Source: Chlorobaculum thiosulfatiphilum (GTDB taxonomy: Bacteria; Bacteroidota; Chlorobiia; Chlorobiales; Chlorobiaceae). Taken from it: a stretch of DNA of 41,421 nucleotides. The DNA lies in NCBI RefSeq assembly GCF_006265165.1, contig NZ_VDCH01000022.1:1-41421 (forward strand). The letters are read 5' to 3'. The translations under genes and the position numbers were made by a program. Below are positions 1 through 9,014 of the stretch, piece by piece. Positions within the stretch are counted from its first letter, which is position 1. Each line of letters opens with the position of its first letter. The notes beneath the pieces were generated by a model, which saw nothing but the letters and a program-made list of their open reading frames with translations, did no database searches and was not told where the DNA came from.

Positions 1-178
1 CGTCAAGATATGGATATTTCAGTTAAATCGATAGATTTCAATACCTTATGTCAGTACTGACTTTTTAGAGATGCCCTAAATTTGTAATATGAATGCTGTA
101 TTATGAATGTATATAAAATGCGTGTTTAACTTGAGGTCTGTTTTTTATTATTCTATTGATTAAAAGGAACTTGTGTTT

Positions 179-1531
179 ATGAAGCAGAAAAGTGTTGCTG
201 CTGTAACTCTTGGTTGTAAAGTGAATTATGCTGAATCATCCTCCATAATCGATATGCTGGTCTCGGCAGGATGGCAATTGAATGCAATCGATGACGGAGC
301 TGATGTTATTATTATTCATACCTGTGCCGTTACCGGTGAAGCGGAAAGGAAGTCGAGGCAACAGATTCGGAAAATTATAAGAAATCATCCGGGATGCAAG
401 GTTGGGGTGATTGGTTGTTATGCGCAACTCGATCCGGAACGGATTGCCGCTATCGAGGGGGTTTCATTCGTGCTTGGCACATCCGACAAATTCGCAACTG
501 AATGGTACGGATATGAACCCTTGCCGAATGATCCCGTCCCCTTGGTTAAGGTCTCTCCTTCCGATCAGGCGAAAATCGCTCATCCGGCCTGTTCGATACT
601 TTCCCGGCCTGAAACGGGCAGAACCAGAGCTTTCCTGAAAATACAGGATGGTTGCAGTTTTGGTTGCGCTTATTGTTCGATTCCGCTCGCCAGAGGGCGT
701 TCTCGTTCGGTAACGCTTCCTGAGGTGCTCGACAGGGCGCGAAAAATTGCCGATGCCGGTTATCGTGAAATCGTGCTGACCGGCATCAATATTGGCGATT
801 ACCGGGATGGTGATACCCGGCTCGCCGCGCTGCTCAGGCGACTCGAAGCCATCGATGTCAGCCGGATTCGCGTCAGCTCGGTCGAACCGCAACTGCTCGA
901 TGACGAATTGATCGACATCGTGGCGGCTTCCACCAAAATCATGCCTCATTTCCATTTGCCGTTGCAGAGCGGCTCCGACACAGTGCTTCGGGCGATGGGG
1001 CGGCATTACGATACGGCGTTCTATCGCGAGCGGCTCATGAAAGCGGTTTCGTCGATCAAAGGGTGCGCCATTGGCGCTGATGTGATGGTCGGTTATCCCG
1101 GCGAGAGCGATCGGGACTTCGAAGAGATGTGCCGTTTCATCGATGAGTTGCCGGTTGCGTACCTGCATGTTTTTAAATGTTCGCCGCGGCCTCGCACCAG
1201 GCTTTTCGCGGAGATCGCCGAAAAGAAGCTGATTCGCGTACCTTCAGCCGAAGCGTCGTCGAGAGCGGCCCGGCTTGGTGAGATCGGCGAAACGATCGAG
1301 CGCCGTTTTGCCGGGGCATTCATCGGCAGCCGCCTGAAGATACTGTTCGAAGAGTCCGAGGCGCTTTCCGGAGGAGCGATGCGCTGGAGCGGGTACAGCG
1401 AGAATTACCTTCGGGTAAGCGTCGAGGTCGGCGCGGAATTCAGTGCCGGGGAGTTGAGAGGCCAGGTCCGCGAAGTGCTCGTCGATGGCTTTGGCGAGGG
1501 TTGGCAATTACAGGGCAGACTCTTATCTTAA
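179..1531 (+). CDS. mtaB: tRNA t6A37 methylthiotransferase, MtaB-like
   Basis: Radical SAM methylthiotransferase expected to convert t6A to ms2t6A at position 37 of ANN-decoding tRNAs. Counting from the GTG at 173, the N-terminal UPF0004 domain has the three expected cysteines (C15, C51, C82), which bind one 4Fe-4S cluster. The radical SAM motif CxxxCxxC (C161, C165, C168, in CSFGCAYC) binds the second. A C-terminal TRAM-like tail follows. Length (about 450 residues) is normal for the MtaB/MiaB family. Two starts are possible: GTG at 173, only 4 nt after AAGGA (164-168), or ATG at 179, 10 nt after it; I chose ATG. MtaB is preferred over MiaB or RimO because of the CKVNYAES opening and HTCAVT motif, but the split between subfamilies is an inference. 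It leads a same-strand run with apt and the antiporter. Confidence 0.88.
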   Translation: MKQKSVAAVTLGCKVNYAESSSIIDMLVSAGWQLNAIDDGADVIIIHTCAVTGEAERKSRQQIRKIIRNHPGCKVGVIGCYAQLDPERIAAIEGVSFVLGTSDKFATEWYGYEPLPNDPVPLVKVSPSDQAKIAHPACSILSRPETGRTRAFLKIQDGCSFGCAYCSIPLARGRSRSVTLPEVLDRARKIADAGYREIVLTGINIGDYRDGDTRLAALLRRLEAIDVSRIRVSSVEPQLLDDELIDIVAASTKIMPHFHLPLQSGSDTVLRAMGRHYDTAFYRERLMKAVSSIKGCAIGADVMVGYPGESDRDFEEMCRFIDELPVAYLHVFKCSPRPRTRLFAEIAEKKLIRVPSAEASSRAARLGEIGETIERRFAGAFIGSRLKILFEESEALSGGAMRWSGYSENYLRVSVEVGAEFSAGELRGQVREVLVDGFGEGWQLQGRLLS

Positions 1532-1625
1532 ACACTTTGCATGGAACGGGCGTTTTTCCGCGGCCTCGCTTCGGAGGCGTTCCGCATCCGGCAGTTTTCA
1601 TCAATTCCGAAAAACCTCCACAGCC

Positions 1626-2159
1626 ATGCCCATCAAATCCAGAATTCGCACCGTTCCTGATTATCCGAAAAAAGGGATCATGTTTCGTGACATCACCACG
1701 CTCATCAAGGATCCGGTTGGCTTCCGTCTGGTGATCGACAACATGACCCAGCACTATCTGTCCAACGGAGTCGATTTCGATGTGATCGTGGGCATCGAGG
1801 CAAGGGGTTTCATTCTTGGCGGCGCGCTTGCCTACACGCTCGGCAAGGGATTTGTGCCGGTCAGGAAGCCAGGCAAACTGCCGGCGGATGTGGTGCAGCT
1901 CGAATACGAACTCGAGTATGGCACCGACAAGATCGAGATGCATACCGACTCTCTGGTCGAGGGGCAGCGCGTGCTTCTGGTCGATGACCTGCTGGCCACG
2001 GGCGGCACGGCTCTTGCCGCTGCCGGACTGGTCGAGAAGCTGGGCGGCGTCGTGGCTGGCATGGCTTTTATCGTCAATCTGCCCGACATCGGTGGTGAAA
2101 AGAAAATTCGTGAAAAAGGATATGACATCTACTCCCTGACCGAGTTCGAAGGGGATTGA
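1626..2159 (+). CDS. apt: Adenine phosphoribosyltransferase
   Basis: Purine salvage enzyme that makes AMP and pyrophosphate from adenine and PRPP in the cytoplasm. The 177-residue product opens MPIKSRIRTVPDYPKKGI, typical of Apt, followed by FRDITTLIKDP. The PRPP-binding loop is VLLVDDLLATGGTA in the C-terminal half. The reading frame is open upstream to 1485, which would overlap mtaB, but the family length and N-terminal alignment favour ATG at 1626. No strong ribosome binding site is visible. It lies 94 nt after mtaB and 24 nt before the antiporter gene, so co-transcription is likely. Confidence 0.95.
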   Translation: MPIKSRIRTVPDYPKKGIMFRDITTLIKDPVGFRLVIDNMTQHYLSNGVDFDVIVGIEARGFILGGALAYTLGKGFVPVRKPGKLPADVVQLEYELEYGTDKIEMHTDSLVEGQRVLLVDDLLATGGTALAAAGLVEKLGGVVAGMAFIVNLPDIGGEKKIREKGYDIYSLTEFEGD

Positions 2160-2183
2160 GTCTTTTCGAAAACTGACTGATTC

Positions 2184-3626
2184 ATGAAGCCTCACGCTGG
2201 CTTTTTGAAAGGTGGCATGGCCACGGCGGCAATGACGGCATTGTTCTGTGCCGCGCCGTCCGTGGCCTTTTGCGCGACCGGAGGTGGGGAGCACTCCTTC
2301 CTTCCTCCGGTATGGCTGGCCCTTCCGTTTGTGCTGCTGCTGCTGATGATCGCCACTGGCCCTCTCTTTTATCCGAAATTTTGGGAGCACAACTATCAGA
2401 AGATCGCTCTTTTGCTTGGCGGCGGCGTTTCGCTCTATTATGCGGTTGCCGTGGCGGGCGGGTTGCGTCAGCTCGAGCATACGCTCGAAGAGTACATCTC
2501 CTTCATCGCCCTGATCGCCTCGCTCTTCGTCGTGGCGGGCGGTATTCTGATCAGGATCGAGAGGCGGGGAACCCCGGCGCTCAACGCACTGCTGCTGCTG
2601 TTCGGCGCGGTGCTGTCGAATCTGGTCGGAACGACCGGAGCTTCGATGCTGCTGATCAGGCCCTATCTCAGGGTCAACGAAGGCCGCCTGAAGCCGTTCC
2701 ATATCGTCTTTTTCATCTTCATCGTCAGCAACATCGGCGGCGCCTTGACGCCTATCGGTGATCCGCCGCTTTTTCTCGGCTTTCTGCGCGGCGTACCGTT
2801 TTTCTGGGTGCTCGAACACCTTTGGCTGCCCTGGCTGGCGACGGTCGTTCTGCTGGTCGCGATTTTTTTCGCGTTCGATGTGAAGACTGGACGGAGCAAG
2901 AGCGACGCGGCCTATTCGGGCCGCATCACGCTGACGGGCCGCAGAAATTTCATCTACCTGATTCCGCTTATCGGGTCGATCTTTCTCGATCCCGCCGTGA
3001 TTGACGGATTTCCGAGTCTCCAGGAGACGCTGCATGTGCCGTTTGGCATCAGGGAGGTCATCATGCTGACGATCGCGGTCGTGGCATACAAGACAGCAAA
3101 CCAGAACGCGCTGAAGGGCAACGAGTTCAACTTCGAGCCGATCAAGGAGGTCGCGTTTCTTTTCGTGGGCATCTTCGCCACCATGATCCCGGCGCTTCAG
3201 CTCATCGGCGCTTATGCGCAGTCCCATGCAGCCGACTTCACCGTCACGAAGTTTTACTGGTTCACCGGACTCTTGTCCGGAGTGCTCGACAATGCGCCGA
3301 CCTATCTGAATTTCCTCGCGGGCGCGATGGGCAAGTTCGGTCTCGATGCCGGAAGTTCTGCGGACATTGCCAGATTTGCGCACGGCATCTCTTCATCGGT
3401 CGAGGGAGATGTCGAGTCCTCTCTGTACCTGATGGCTATTTCGGTGGCGGCGGTCTTTTTTGGCGCGATGACCTATATCGGCAATGCTCCGAACTTCATG
3501 GTCAAGAACATCGCCGAACAGACGGACGCTGACGTCCCCTCTTTCGTGGAATATATTTACCGCTATTCGATTCCCGTGCTGCTGCCGGTATTCGGGATCA
3601 TCTGGTTTGTCATGTTCAACTGGTAG
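2184..3626 (+). CDS. nhaD: NhaD-type Na+/H+ antiporter
   Basis: A 480-residue polytopic membrane protein of the ion transporter superfamily (NhaD/ArsB/CitM type), expected to exchange Na+ for H+ across the inner membrane. A hydrophobic, signal-like N-terminus (residues about 10-30) precedes about a dozen hydrophobic segments. Family-like stretches include NLVGTTGASMLLIRPYL, SNIGGALTPIGDPPLFLGF and GVLDNAPTYLNF, containing the polar Thr/Asn/Asp/Pro residues of the two half-helices that form the ion site. The gene follows apt by 24 nt. A 10-bp perfect hairpin lies just downstream (3640-3667). The family is confident; ion specificity is inferred. Confidence 0.85.
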   Translation: MKPHAGFLKGGMATAAMTALFCAAPSVAFCATGGGEHSFLPPVWLALPFVLLLLMIATGPLFYPKFWEHNYQKIALLLGGGVSLYYAVAVAGGLRQLEHTLEEYISFIALIASLFVVAGGILIRIERRGTPALNALLLLFGAVLSNLVGTTGASMLLIRPYLRVNEGRLKPFHIVFFIFIVSNIGGALTPIGDPPLFLGFLRGVPFFWVLEHLWLPWLATVVLLVAIFFAFDVKTGRSKSDAAYSGRITLTGRRNFIYLIPLIGSIFLDPAVIDGFPSLQETLHVPFGIREVIMLTIAVVAYKTANQNALKGNEFNFEPIKEVAFLFVGIFATMIPALQLIGAYAQSHAADFTVTKFYWFTGLLSGVLDNAPTYLNFLAGAMGKFGLDAGSSADIARFAHGISSSVEGDVESSLYLMAISVAAVFFGAMTYIGNAPNFMVKNIAEQTDADVPSFVEYIYRYSIPVLLPVFGIIWFVMFNW

Positions 3627-3639
3627 GCGTACCATGACA

Positions 3640-3667
3640 CCTGCCGTTTCAGAGAGTAAACGGCAGG
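3640..3667 (+). terminator. Hairpin after the antiporter gene
   Basis: A 10-bp perfect inverted repeat (CCTGCCGTTT / AAACGGCAGG) with an 8-nt loop begins 13 nt after the nhaD stop codon. It lacks a following T-run, so it may act as a 3' end-stabilising or weak terminator hairpin rather than a classical intrinsic terminator. The rest of the gap to the convergent HU gene contains a second, 6-bp hairpin (3759-3776, GCGCAC/GTGCGC) that could serve HU. Confidence 0.45.
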
Positions 3668-3829
3668 ATCGAAAGCCGGAAAACGCGTGGCCACTCTCAT
3701 CCGGTACTCAATGACAAGAGTGACGAAACCTTTTCATTCCTCAGTTATCCTGAAACAGGCGCACTCCCTTGTGCGCTGGCGCTTTCTTTCATCAAGATCG
3801 TCGCCGCGCGGGATGTGCCGCCAGGGCGG

Positions 3830-4135
3830 TTATTCATCGGATTTCAGGCTTTCGCTGACCGCGTGCTTGAACTCCTTGGAGATTTTGAACGTCGGCACGT
3901 TTTTCGGTTCGACGGTCACCTTCTCGCCCGTTCTGGGGTTTCTGGCCTGCCTGAGATTCTTGTAGCGGATGTTGAACGATCCGAAGCCGCGAATCTCGAT
4001 GCGTTTTCCGGCCTTGAGCGAGTCGATGATGCTTTCGAACAGGCAGTCAACGACTGCTTCTGTTTCGTTCTTGGTCAGACCTGTGCGCTGGGCGATAACG
4101 TTCACCAGGTCGGCTTTGGTGGTTGTCTGTCCCAT
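3830..4135 (-). CDS. HU/IHF family DNA-binding protein
   Basis: A 101-residue histone-like nucleoid protein. It has the helical dimerisation N-terminus (TKADLVNVIAQRTGLTKNE) followed by the beta-arm region GFGSFNIRYKNLRQARNPRTGE. This carries the GFG turn and the RNPRTGE arm tip whose proline intercalates between bases. Size and motif order are those of bacterial HU/IHF homodimers, which bend DNA with little sequence preference. The acidic C-terminal tail (ESLKSDE) slightly exceeds the 90-residue E. coli length. It is convergent with nhaD and lies upstream of the TauE/SafE-like gene on the minus strand. HU versus IHF cannot be resolved here. Confidence 0.93.
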   Translation of the reverse strand: MGQTTTKADLVNVIAQRTGLTKNETEAVVDCLFESIIDSLKAGKRIEIRGFGSFNIRYKNLRQARNPRTGEKVTVEPKNVPTFKISKEFKHAVSESLKSDE

Positions 4136-4178
4136 GGTAGTGTGTGCTTTGGGGTTATAGGTTTGCCAATACTTCTGA

Positions 4179-4541
4179 TTAATACCAAAGGCGGATTGCT
4201 ACTAAAACAAGAAAAACAGCGAACATCCGTCTCAACAGATCGCTTGAGAGTTCGATGGCCAGCTTTGCTCCGAAGAAAGCTCCGGCGAAAAGACCCAGGG
4301 CGATGACCAGCCCGAACCAGACGTGCTCGGTCGTGATCTTGCCGGATTGATAATATTCGTAAACCCCGAGCAGTCCGACCGGCAGCAAGAGCGCCATGAG
4401 CGAAGTCGCGCTGGCGGTTTGCTGGCTCATGCCGAAAAAAAACACCAGCGCCGGAACGATGATCACTCCGCCACCGACGCCGAACATGCCGGAGAGCAGT
4501 CCGGCAGCGATTCCCGTGATGAACAGAATGAGCAATTGCAT
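4179..4541 (-). CDS. TauE/SafE family (DUF81) membrane protein, half-size
   Basis: A 120-residue protein with four hydrophobic segments. It begins with the family motif GIAAGLLSGMFGVGGGVIIVPAL, which marks the start of one TauE/SafE repeat. Full-size members (about 250 residues) have two such repeats; this one has a single repeat and would need to dimerise. The family includes sulfite, sulfoacetate and other anion exporters. The substrate here is unknown, although sulfur anions would fit a sulfur-oxidising phototroph. It lies 45 nt downstream of ftsH on the same strand and may be co-transcribed with it. Confidence 0.8.
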   Translation of the reverse strand: MQLLILFITGIAAGLLSGMFGVGGGVIIVPALVFFFGMSQQTASATSLMALLLPVGLLGVYEYYQSGKITTEHVWFGLVIALGLFAGAFFGAKLAIELSSDLLRRMFAVFLVLVAIRLWY

Positions 4542-4586
4542 GATGGTTTTCGAAATGATGTTCCGTTGTTGACTTGTCAGTGCTGC

Positions 4587-6566
4587 TCATGCCGGAGAGC
4601 CTTCAATGGCCCCCTCCGAATTGACGATCGAGTCGATTTCAGCCGAATCGAGTGACTCCTTTTCGATCAGCCGGGCAGCCATCTCGTGCAATATCCGGCT
4701 ATGCGCCGACAAAATTTTGCGCGCATTGTCCATGCATTCGGTAATGATTCTGCGCACCTCGACGTCAATCTGAAGCGCGGTATCCTCGCTGTACTCCCGG
4801 ACGTGCGAATAGTCCTTGCCGAGGAACACCTCCTTGTGCCCGTCGCCGTAATTGATCGGGCCGAGTTTGTCGCTCATGCCCCAGTTCTTGACCATTTTGC
4901 GGGCGATCTCGGTCGCCTTCTCGATGTCGTTGGCCGCCCCGGTGCTTACCTCGTCGAAGATCAGCTCTTCTGCCGCCCGCCCGCCGAGAGCGTAGGTAAT
5001 CATGGCGATCAGGTACTCGCGGTTCTGCGTGTAGCGGTCTTCGAGCGGCAGATAGGCGGTCTGGCCGAGGCTCCGGCCCCGCGGGATGATCGTCACCTTG
5101 TGGATCGGGTCGGAGCCGCTGGTGAACTTCGAGACGATCACGTGCCCCGCCTCGTGGTAAGCGGTGAGCTTTTTCTGGTCGGGAGAGATGAACATGCTCT
5201 TCCGCTCCGGCCCCATGAGCACCTTGTCGCGCGCATCTTCGAAATTCTGGCCGGTGATCTCCGTCTGCTCCTTTCTTGCCGCCAGCAGCGCTGCCTCGTT
5301 GACCAGATTGGCCAGATCCGCGCCCGAAAAGCCAGGTGTGCTCTTGGCGATGAGCGCCAGATCGATGTCGCCGGAGAGCGGTGTGTTCCGGGTGTGAATT
5401 TTCAGGATCGCCTCGCGCCCCCTGATGTCGGGCTTGTCGATGACCACCTGTCGGTCGAACCTGCCGGGGCGCAACAGCGCGGTGTCGAGCACGTCGGGGC
5501 GGTTGGTGGCGGCGATGAGAATCACGTTATCCCTGGCGGTGAAGCCGTCCATCTCGACGAGAAGCTGGTTCAGCGTCTGCTCGCGCTCGTCGTGGCCGCC
5601 GCCGAGACCCGCGCCACGGCTCCGGCCAACGGCGTCGATCTCATCGACGAAGACGATGCACGGCGAGTTTTTCTTGGCGGTCTCGAACAGGTCGCGCACC
5701 CGGGCCGCGCCGACGCCGACGAACATCTCGACGAAATCCGCGCCGGAGATCGAGAAAAACGGCACCTTCGCCTCGCCGGCAATCGCTTTGGCGAGCAGCG
5801 TCTTGCCCGTGCCGGGAGGGCCGAGCAGGAGCACACCTTTGGGGATCTTGCCGCCAATTTTCTGGAACTTCTCCGGGTTCATGAGGAATTCGACGGTCTC
5901 CTTCAACTCTTCGACTGCCTCGTCAACTCCAGCCACATCATCGAAAGTCACCTTGACGTCGAATTCGCTGACGAGCTTGGCGCGGCTCTTGCCGAAGCTG
6001 AAGATGTTTTTCTGCGCACCGTTCTGCATCGACATGCGCTTGAAGATAAAGAAGTAGGCAAAGCCAAAAAGCACCCACGGCAGCAGGAGCAACAGGATAT
6101 TGGAAAATTCGTCGCTGCCCTGCACGATCTTGAGCTGGACGCTGCTTGCCGAGAGGCTGTCGGCCTGAACGCGGTCGAAGCCCGGAAGCCTGACCATGAA
6201 GCGGTCGGAGAGGATAGTATTGCCGCTGGTCAGCCGCAGGCTGTCAGCCGCCTTGAGTTTTGCTGTAAGGAGCGCGGAGCGATCCTGGCTTATTTTGACA
6301 GTCACTTCGGTCAGCGAGCCGCTGTCGAGGATCGAACGGTATTCGTTATAGGAAATTTCCGGGGAGAGTTCCTGGGAGAAAAAGCGCTGGAATACAAACA
6401 GACCGAGCAGCGCCAGCATAAGGAAAAGGATGAACTTGGGAAACCTTCCCTCACGGCCATCTTTTCCGGGAAAACGCTCATCTGGATCCGAGCCTTTGTC
6501 TGGCGGCATGAAGCGGTTGCCGGGCCTGGTTTTCGGAGCCTTGTCGCTGCTTTTATTTGACTGCAT
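4587..6566 (-). CDS. ftsH: ATP-dependent zinc metalloprotease FtsH
   Basis: Membrane-anchored AAA+ protease that degrades misfolded membrane and regulatory proteins. The 659-residue product has an N-terminal Pro/Lys/Asp-rich cytoplasmic segment (1-43), TM1 (about 44-62), a periplasmic domain, and TM2 (about 156-176). The AAA module has Walker A GPPGTGKT (249-256), Walker B IVFVDEID (304-311) and the second region of homology ending RPGRFDR (about 366-372). The M41 protease domain has HEAGH (471-475), with D547 as the likely third zinc ligand. The frame is open upstream to a TTG at 6641, but ATG at 6566 fits the family better. It is divergent from gltX across 326 bp. Confidence 0.96.
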   Translation of the reverse strand: MQSNKSSDKAPKTRPGNRFMPPDKGSDPDERFPGKDGREGRFPKFILFLMLALLGLFVFQRFFSQELSPEISYNEYRSILDSGSLTEVTVKISQDRSALLTAKLKAADSLRLTSGNTILSDRFMVRLPGFDRVQADSLSASSVQLKIVQGSDEFSNILLLLLPWVLFGFAYFFIFKRMSMQNGAQKNIFSFGKSRAKLVSEFDVKVTFDDVAGVDEAVEELKETVEFLMNPEKFQKIGGKIPKGVLLLGPPGTGKTLLAKAIAGEAKVPFFSISGADFVEMFVGVGAARVRDLFETAKKNSPCIVFVDEIDAVGRSRGAGLGGGHDEREQTLNQLLVEMDGFTARDNVILIAATNRPDVLDTALLRPGRFDRQVVIDKPDIRGREAILKIHTRNTPLSGDIDLALIAKSTPGFSGADLANLVNEAALLAARKEQTEITGQNFEDARDKVLMGPERKSMFISPDQKKLTAYHEAGHVIVSKFTSGSDPIHKVTIIPRGRSLGQTAYLPLEDRYTQNREYLIAMITYALGGRAAEELIFDEVSTGAANDIEKATEIARKMVKNWGMSDKLGPINYGDGHKEVFLGKDYSHVREYSEDTALQIDVEVRRIITECMDNARKILSAHSRILHEMAARLIEKESLDSAEIDSIVNSEGAIEGSPA

Positions 6567-6892
6567 CGGCTGTTGTTCGTATGATGCAAGATAACTTACG
6601 GAATAATAAGTAATTAAAAGTAAAACTTTGGTGGAAACCAAAAAGTTTATCGTGAGCCTTCTCCGGCACGTTTTTTTATATGTTATTTTCTTGCCGCAGC
6701 CGGAGATATGGCTGCCGTCGAGCGCCCGGTGAGCTTTTTGTTTCGCGGTCGTTCAAATTCGGTTGCGATTGCCGAATGCAGCGAGATTTTTTTAAATTCC
6801 ATGCGTTTCGACGGCGCTGCAAGAACATCTGAATGTCCGGGTTCGCTTGCCGTCACAGTTTGCCGAAATCACAAAATCTGGATCTTCGTACT
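6567..6892. other. Divergent intergenic region, ftsH/gltX
   Basis: This 326-bp gap must hold the promoters of both ftsH (leftward) and gltX (rightward). It is AT-rich at 6590-6690, including an A/T block at 6600-6625 and a T7 run at 6670-6676. I see no tRNA, convincing small ORF or T-box-like element. Short open frames here lack family similarity and ribosome binding sites. Confidence 0.5.
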
Positions 6893-8404
6893 ATGGCCGG
6901 TCAAAAGGTTAGAACGCGATTTGCCCCATCTCCCACGGGATATCTCCATGTCGGCGGTCTTCGCACCGCGCTGTACAACTATCTGTTCGCCAAGAGAATG
7001 AACGGGGACTTCGTCATCAGAATCGAGGATACCGACCAGAGCCGCAGGGTCGAGGATGCCGAAAAGAACCTCATCAGCACACTCGAATGGGCGGGCATCA
7101 TCGCCGACGAAAGCCCGATTCACGGCGGCAACTACGGCCCCTACGTGCAGTCGCAGCGCCTGTCGATCTATCGCGACTACTGCACCCGCCTGCTCGAAGA
7201 CAAGAACGCGTACTACTGCTTCTCGACCTCCGAGGAGCTCGAAGAGAACCGCCAGCTCCAGCTCAAGCAGGCGCTTCAGCCCAAGTACAACCGCAAGTGG
7301 TTGCCCGAGGAGATGGGCGGCAACATGCCGGAGTCGGAGATCAAGAAGAAGCTCGACGAGGGCGCTCCCTATGTGGTGAGGATGAAGGTGCCCGATTACA
7401 TTTCGGTCTGGTTCGAGGATATGATTCGCGGCCCGATCGAGTTCGATTCGGCCACCATCGACGACCAGGTTTTGATGAAGTCCGACGGCTTTCCGACCTA
7501 CCACTTCGCCAGCGTTATCGACGACCATCTGATGGAGTTCACCCATATCATCCGCGGTGAGGAGTGGCTGCCGTCGATGCCGAAGCATCTGTTGCTCTAT
7601 GAATTCTTCGGCTGGGAACCGCCGAAGTTCGCGCACCTGCCGCTTCTGCTCAATCCCGACCGCTCCAAGCTCAGCAAGCGCCAGGGCGACGTGGCCGTGG
7701 AGGACTACATGCGCAAGGGCTACAGCAACGAGGCGATTGTCAACTTCGTCGCGCTGCTCGGCTGGAACGAAGGCGAAGGCAGCGAGCAGGAGGTGTTCAG
7801 CATGGACGAGCTGATCTCGAAGTTTTCGCTCGAACGGGTCGGCAAGGCTGGAGCTGTGTTCAACGTCGAAAAGCTCTCCTGGCTCGAAAAGCAGTATATC
7901 AAGACCCGGCCCATCGAAAAGATCGTGGAGGGCATCAAGCCGGTGCTCCAGGCGAAGCTGGCCGAATTCTCTCCGGAGATGTCCGTCGAGCGCATCAGCT
8001 CCGACGACTATCTTGGCAAGGTGGTCGAGCTGATGCGGGAGCGTGTCAACTTCGAGCACGAGTTCGTGACCTTCAGCAGCTACTTCTTCTTCGAGCCGGA
8101 GAGCTACGAAGCAGAAGCCGTGGCCAAGCGCTGGACGCCCGAGGTGCCGGCACTTATCCAGGAGTTTGCCGAGCTGCTCGAAGCGAGCGACGACTTCACT
8201 GCCGAGAACATCGAGGCGCAGCTCAAGGCGTTCGTGGCGCCGAAGGGGCTGAAGCCCGCCGTGCTGATTCATCCGCTCAGGATCGCCGCCTCCGGCGTCA
8301 GCTTCGGGCCGAGCCTCTACCACATGCTCGAAGTGCTTGGCAAGGAAGCGGTGCTCCGCCGCATCCGCCGCGCCATCGAGCGCATCGAAGCGCCCGTGGC
8401 CTGA
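6893..8404 (+). CDS. gltX: Glutamyl-tRNA synthetase
   Basis: Class I aminoacyl-tRNA synthetase that charges tRNA-Glu (and tRNA-Gln in bacteria using the amidotransferase route). The 503-residue protein opens [20 protein letters not shown]. The HIGH-type signature is HVGG (19-22) and the second signature is KLSKR (259-263). [10 protein letters not shown] and LLLNPDRSK are also family landmarks. The frame extends upstream to 6833, but the catalytic fold begins right after MAGQ, so ATG 6893 is the likely start. The gene is followed after 97 nt by tRNA-Phe, with its own likely promoter between them. Confidence 0.96.
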   Translation: MAGQKVRTRFAPSPTGYLHVGGLRTALYNYLFAKRMNGDFVIRIEDTDQSRRVEDAEKNLISTLEWAGIIADESPIHGGNYGPYVQSQRLSIYRDYCTRLLEDKNAYYCFSTSEELEENRQLQLKQALQPKYNRKWLPEEMGGNMPESEIKKKLDEGAPYVVRMKVPDYISVWFEDMIRGPIEFDSATIDDQVLMKSDGFPTYHFASVIDDHLMEFTHIIRGEEWLPSMPKHLLLYEFFGWEPPKFAHLPLLLNPDRSKLSKRQGDVAVEDYMRKGYSNEAIVNFVALLGWNEGEGSEQEVFSMDELISKFSLERVGKAGAVFNVEKLSWLEKQYIKTRPIEKIVEGIKPVLQAKLAEFSPEMSVERISSDDYLGKVVELMRERVNFEHEFVTFSSYFFFEPESYEAEAVAKRWTPEVPALIQEFAELLEASDDFTAENIEAQLKAFVAPKGLKPAVLIHPLRIAASGVSFGPSLYHMLEVLGKEAVLRRIRRAIERIEAPVA

Positions 8405-8459
8405 CCCGTCCGACTGCGGGGCATTCCGGTGTCCCGCAGCAAAAAAAGTTTTTTCTGTT

Positions 8460-8486
8460 TTGAGTTAAAAGTGCAATTGCTATATT
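8460..8486 (+). promoter_or_regulatory. Probable promoter of tRNA-Phe
   Basis: A TTGAGT box (8460-8465) is followed after 15 nt by TATATT (8481-8486), placing the expected transcription start about 8-10 nt before the mature tRNA 5' end at 8502. The sequence resembles a sigma-70 promoter with a short spacer. Assigned by eye. Confidence 0.4.
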
Positions 8487-8501
8487 CACCTCACTTCAGT
8501 T

Positions 8502-8577
8502 GGACAGATAGCTCAGTTGGTAGAGCAAAGGACTGAAAATCCTTGTGTCGGGGGTTCGATTCCCTCTCTGTCCACCA
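8502..8577 (+). tRNA. tRNA-Phe (GAA)
   Basis: A complete 76-nt cloverleaf. The acceptor stem GGACAGA pairs with TCTGTCC (8567-8573), followed by discriminator A and an encoded CCA (8575-8577). The D-arm contains AGCTCAGTTGGTAGAGC. The anticodon stem AAGGA/TCCTT closes the loop CTGAAAA with anticodon GAA (8535-8537). The T-arm contains GGTTCGATTCC. All conserved positions look intact. Confidence 0.98.
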
Positions 8578-8596
8578 ATCATACCTCGCTCCCAAG

Positions 8597-8618
8597 CCCC
8601 GGAACTCCCGGGGTTTTT
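8597..8618 (+). terminator. Intrinsic terminator of tRNA-Phe
   Basis: A 6-bp GC-only stem (CCCCGG / CCGGGG) with a 5-nt loop is followed directly by five T residues, 20 nt past the tRNA 3' end. This is a classical Rho-independent terminator. Confidence 0.75.
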
Positions 8619-9014
8619 GCTTTTCTGGCGATCCGGTTTGCCTGTTTGCTGTTCGCCTGTGGGGTTGGGCGGGGGCGTAGTGAATCTTGAATCACTATCA
8701 GTCAATTCCTCGTCACTCCTGTGGTAAATCAAACAGCTTGCGGCGAACTTCTTTGCAGGATCCACAGAAAAGAACGCAGTTTTTACTCACTCTTGCCGGT
8801 AGTGATTTAAAGCCGGGAAAGCGCTATCTTGGTTGAAATTTTTTTGACTTTCATGTCGGTATTTGTGTGTTTAACAAGATCGTTGGCGAAGTTTTTGACG
8901 TATGCGCATCCGATTCCATCTCTCTCCTCCAATCTCCCTCGCGTGGGCCTTTCGGCCTTTCCGCCCGTCGTGCGGTGATTCCGTCGGCTCGTCATCTCAT
9001 CCTCAGCGCTCGGC
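8619..9014. other. Intergenic region before crtC
   Basis: Between the tRNA-Phe terminator and crtC there are about 400 nt with no convincing gene. A TTGACT box at 8844-8849 could be a -35 element for crtC, but no good -10 follows at the right distance. The sequence around 8925-9010 is pyrimidine-rich and contains no ribosome binding site for crtC. Short frames on either strand here do not resemble known proteins. Confidence 0.4.

Noticed and set aside
1-172. AT-rich leader before mtaB as a possible RNA gene or promoter
   Set aside because: TATAAA (112-117) and nearby A/T blocks are suggestive, but no -35 element with good spacing and no stable hairpin was found.
1440-3383. Minus-strand frame of 647 codons across apt and the antiporter
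   Set aside because: Extremely rich in Arg/Gln/Asp/His without domains; shadow of two well-supported plus-strand genes.
3687-3965. Plus-strand 92-codon frame overlapping HU
   Set aside because: No similarity and mostly antisense to the HU gene; the region before it is a convergent terminator gap.
4686-6560. Plus-strand 624-codon frame opposite ftsH
   Set aside because: Antisense of a complete FtsH with all motifs; no ribosome binding site or domain.
8496-8765. Minus-strand 89-codon frame over tRNA-Phe
   Set aside because: Its end (GNRTPDTRIFSPLLYQLSYL) is the antisense translation of a tRNA, a common false annotation.
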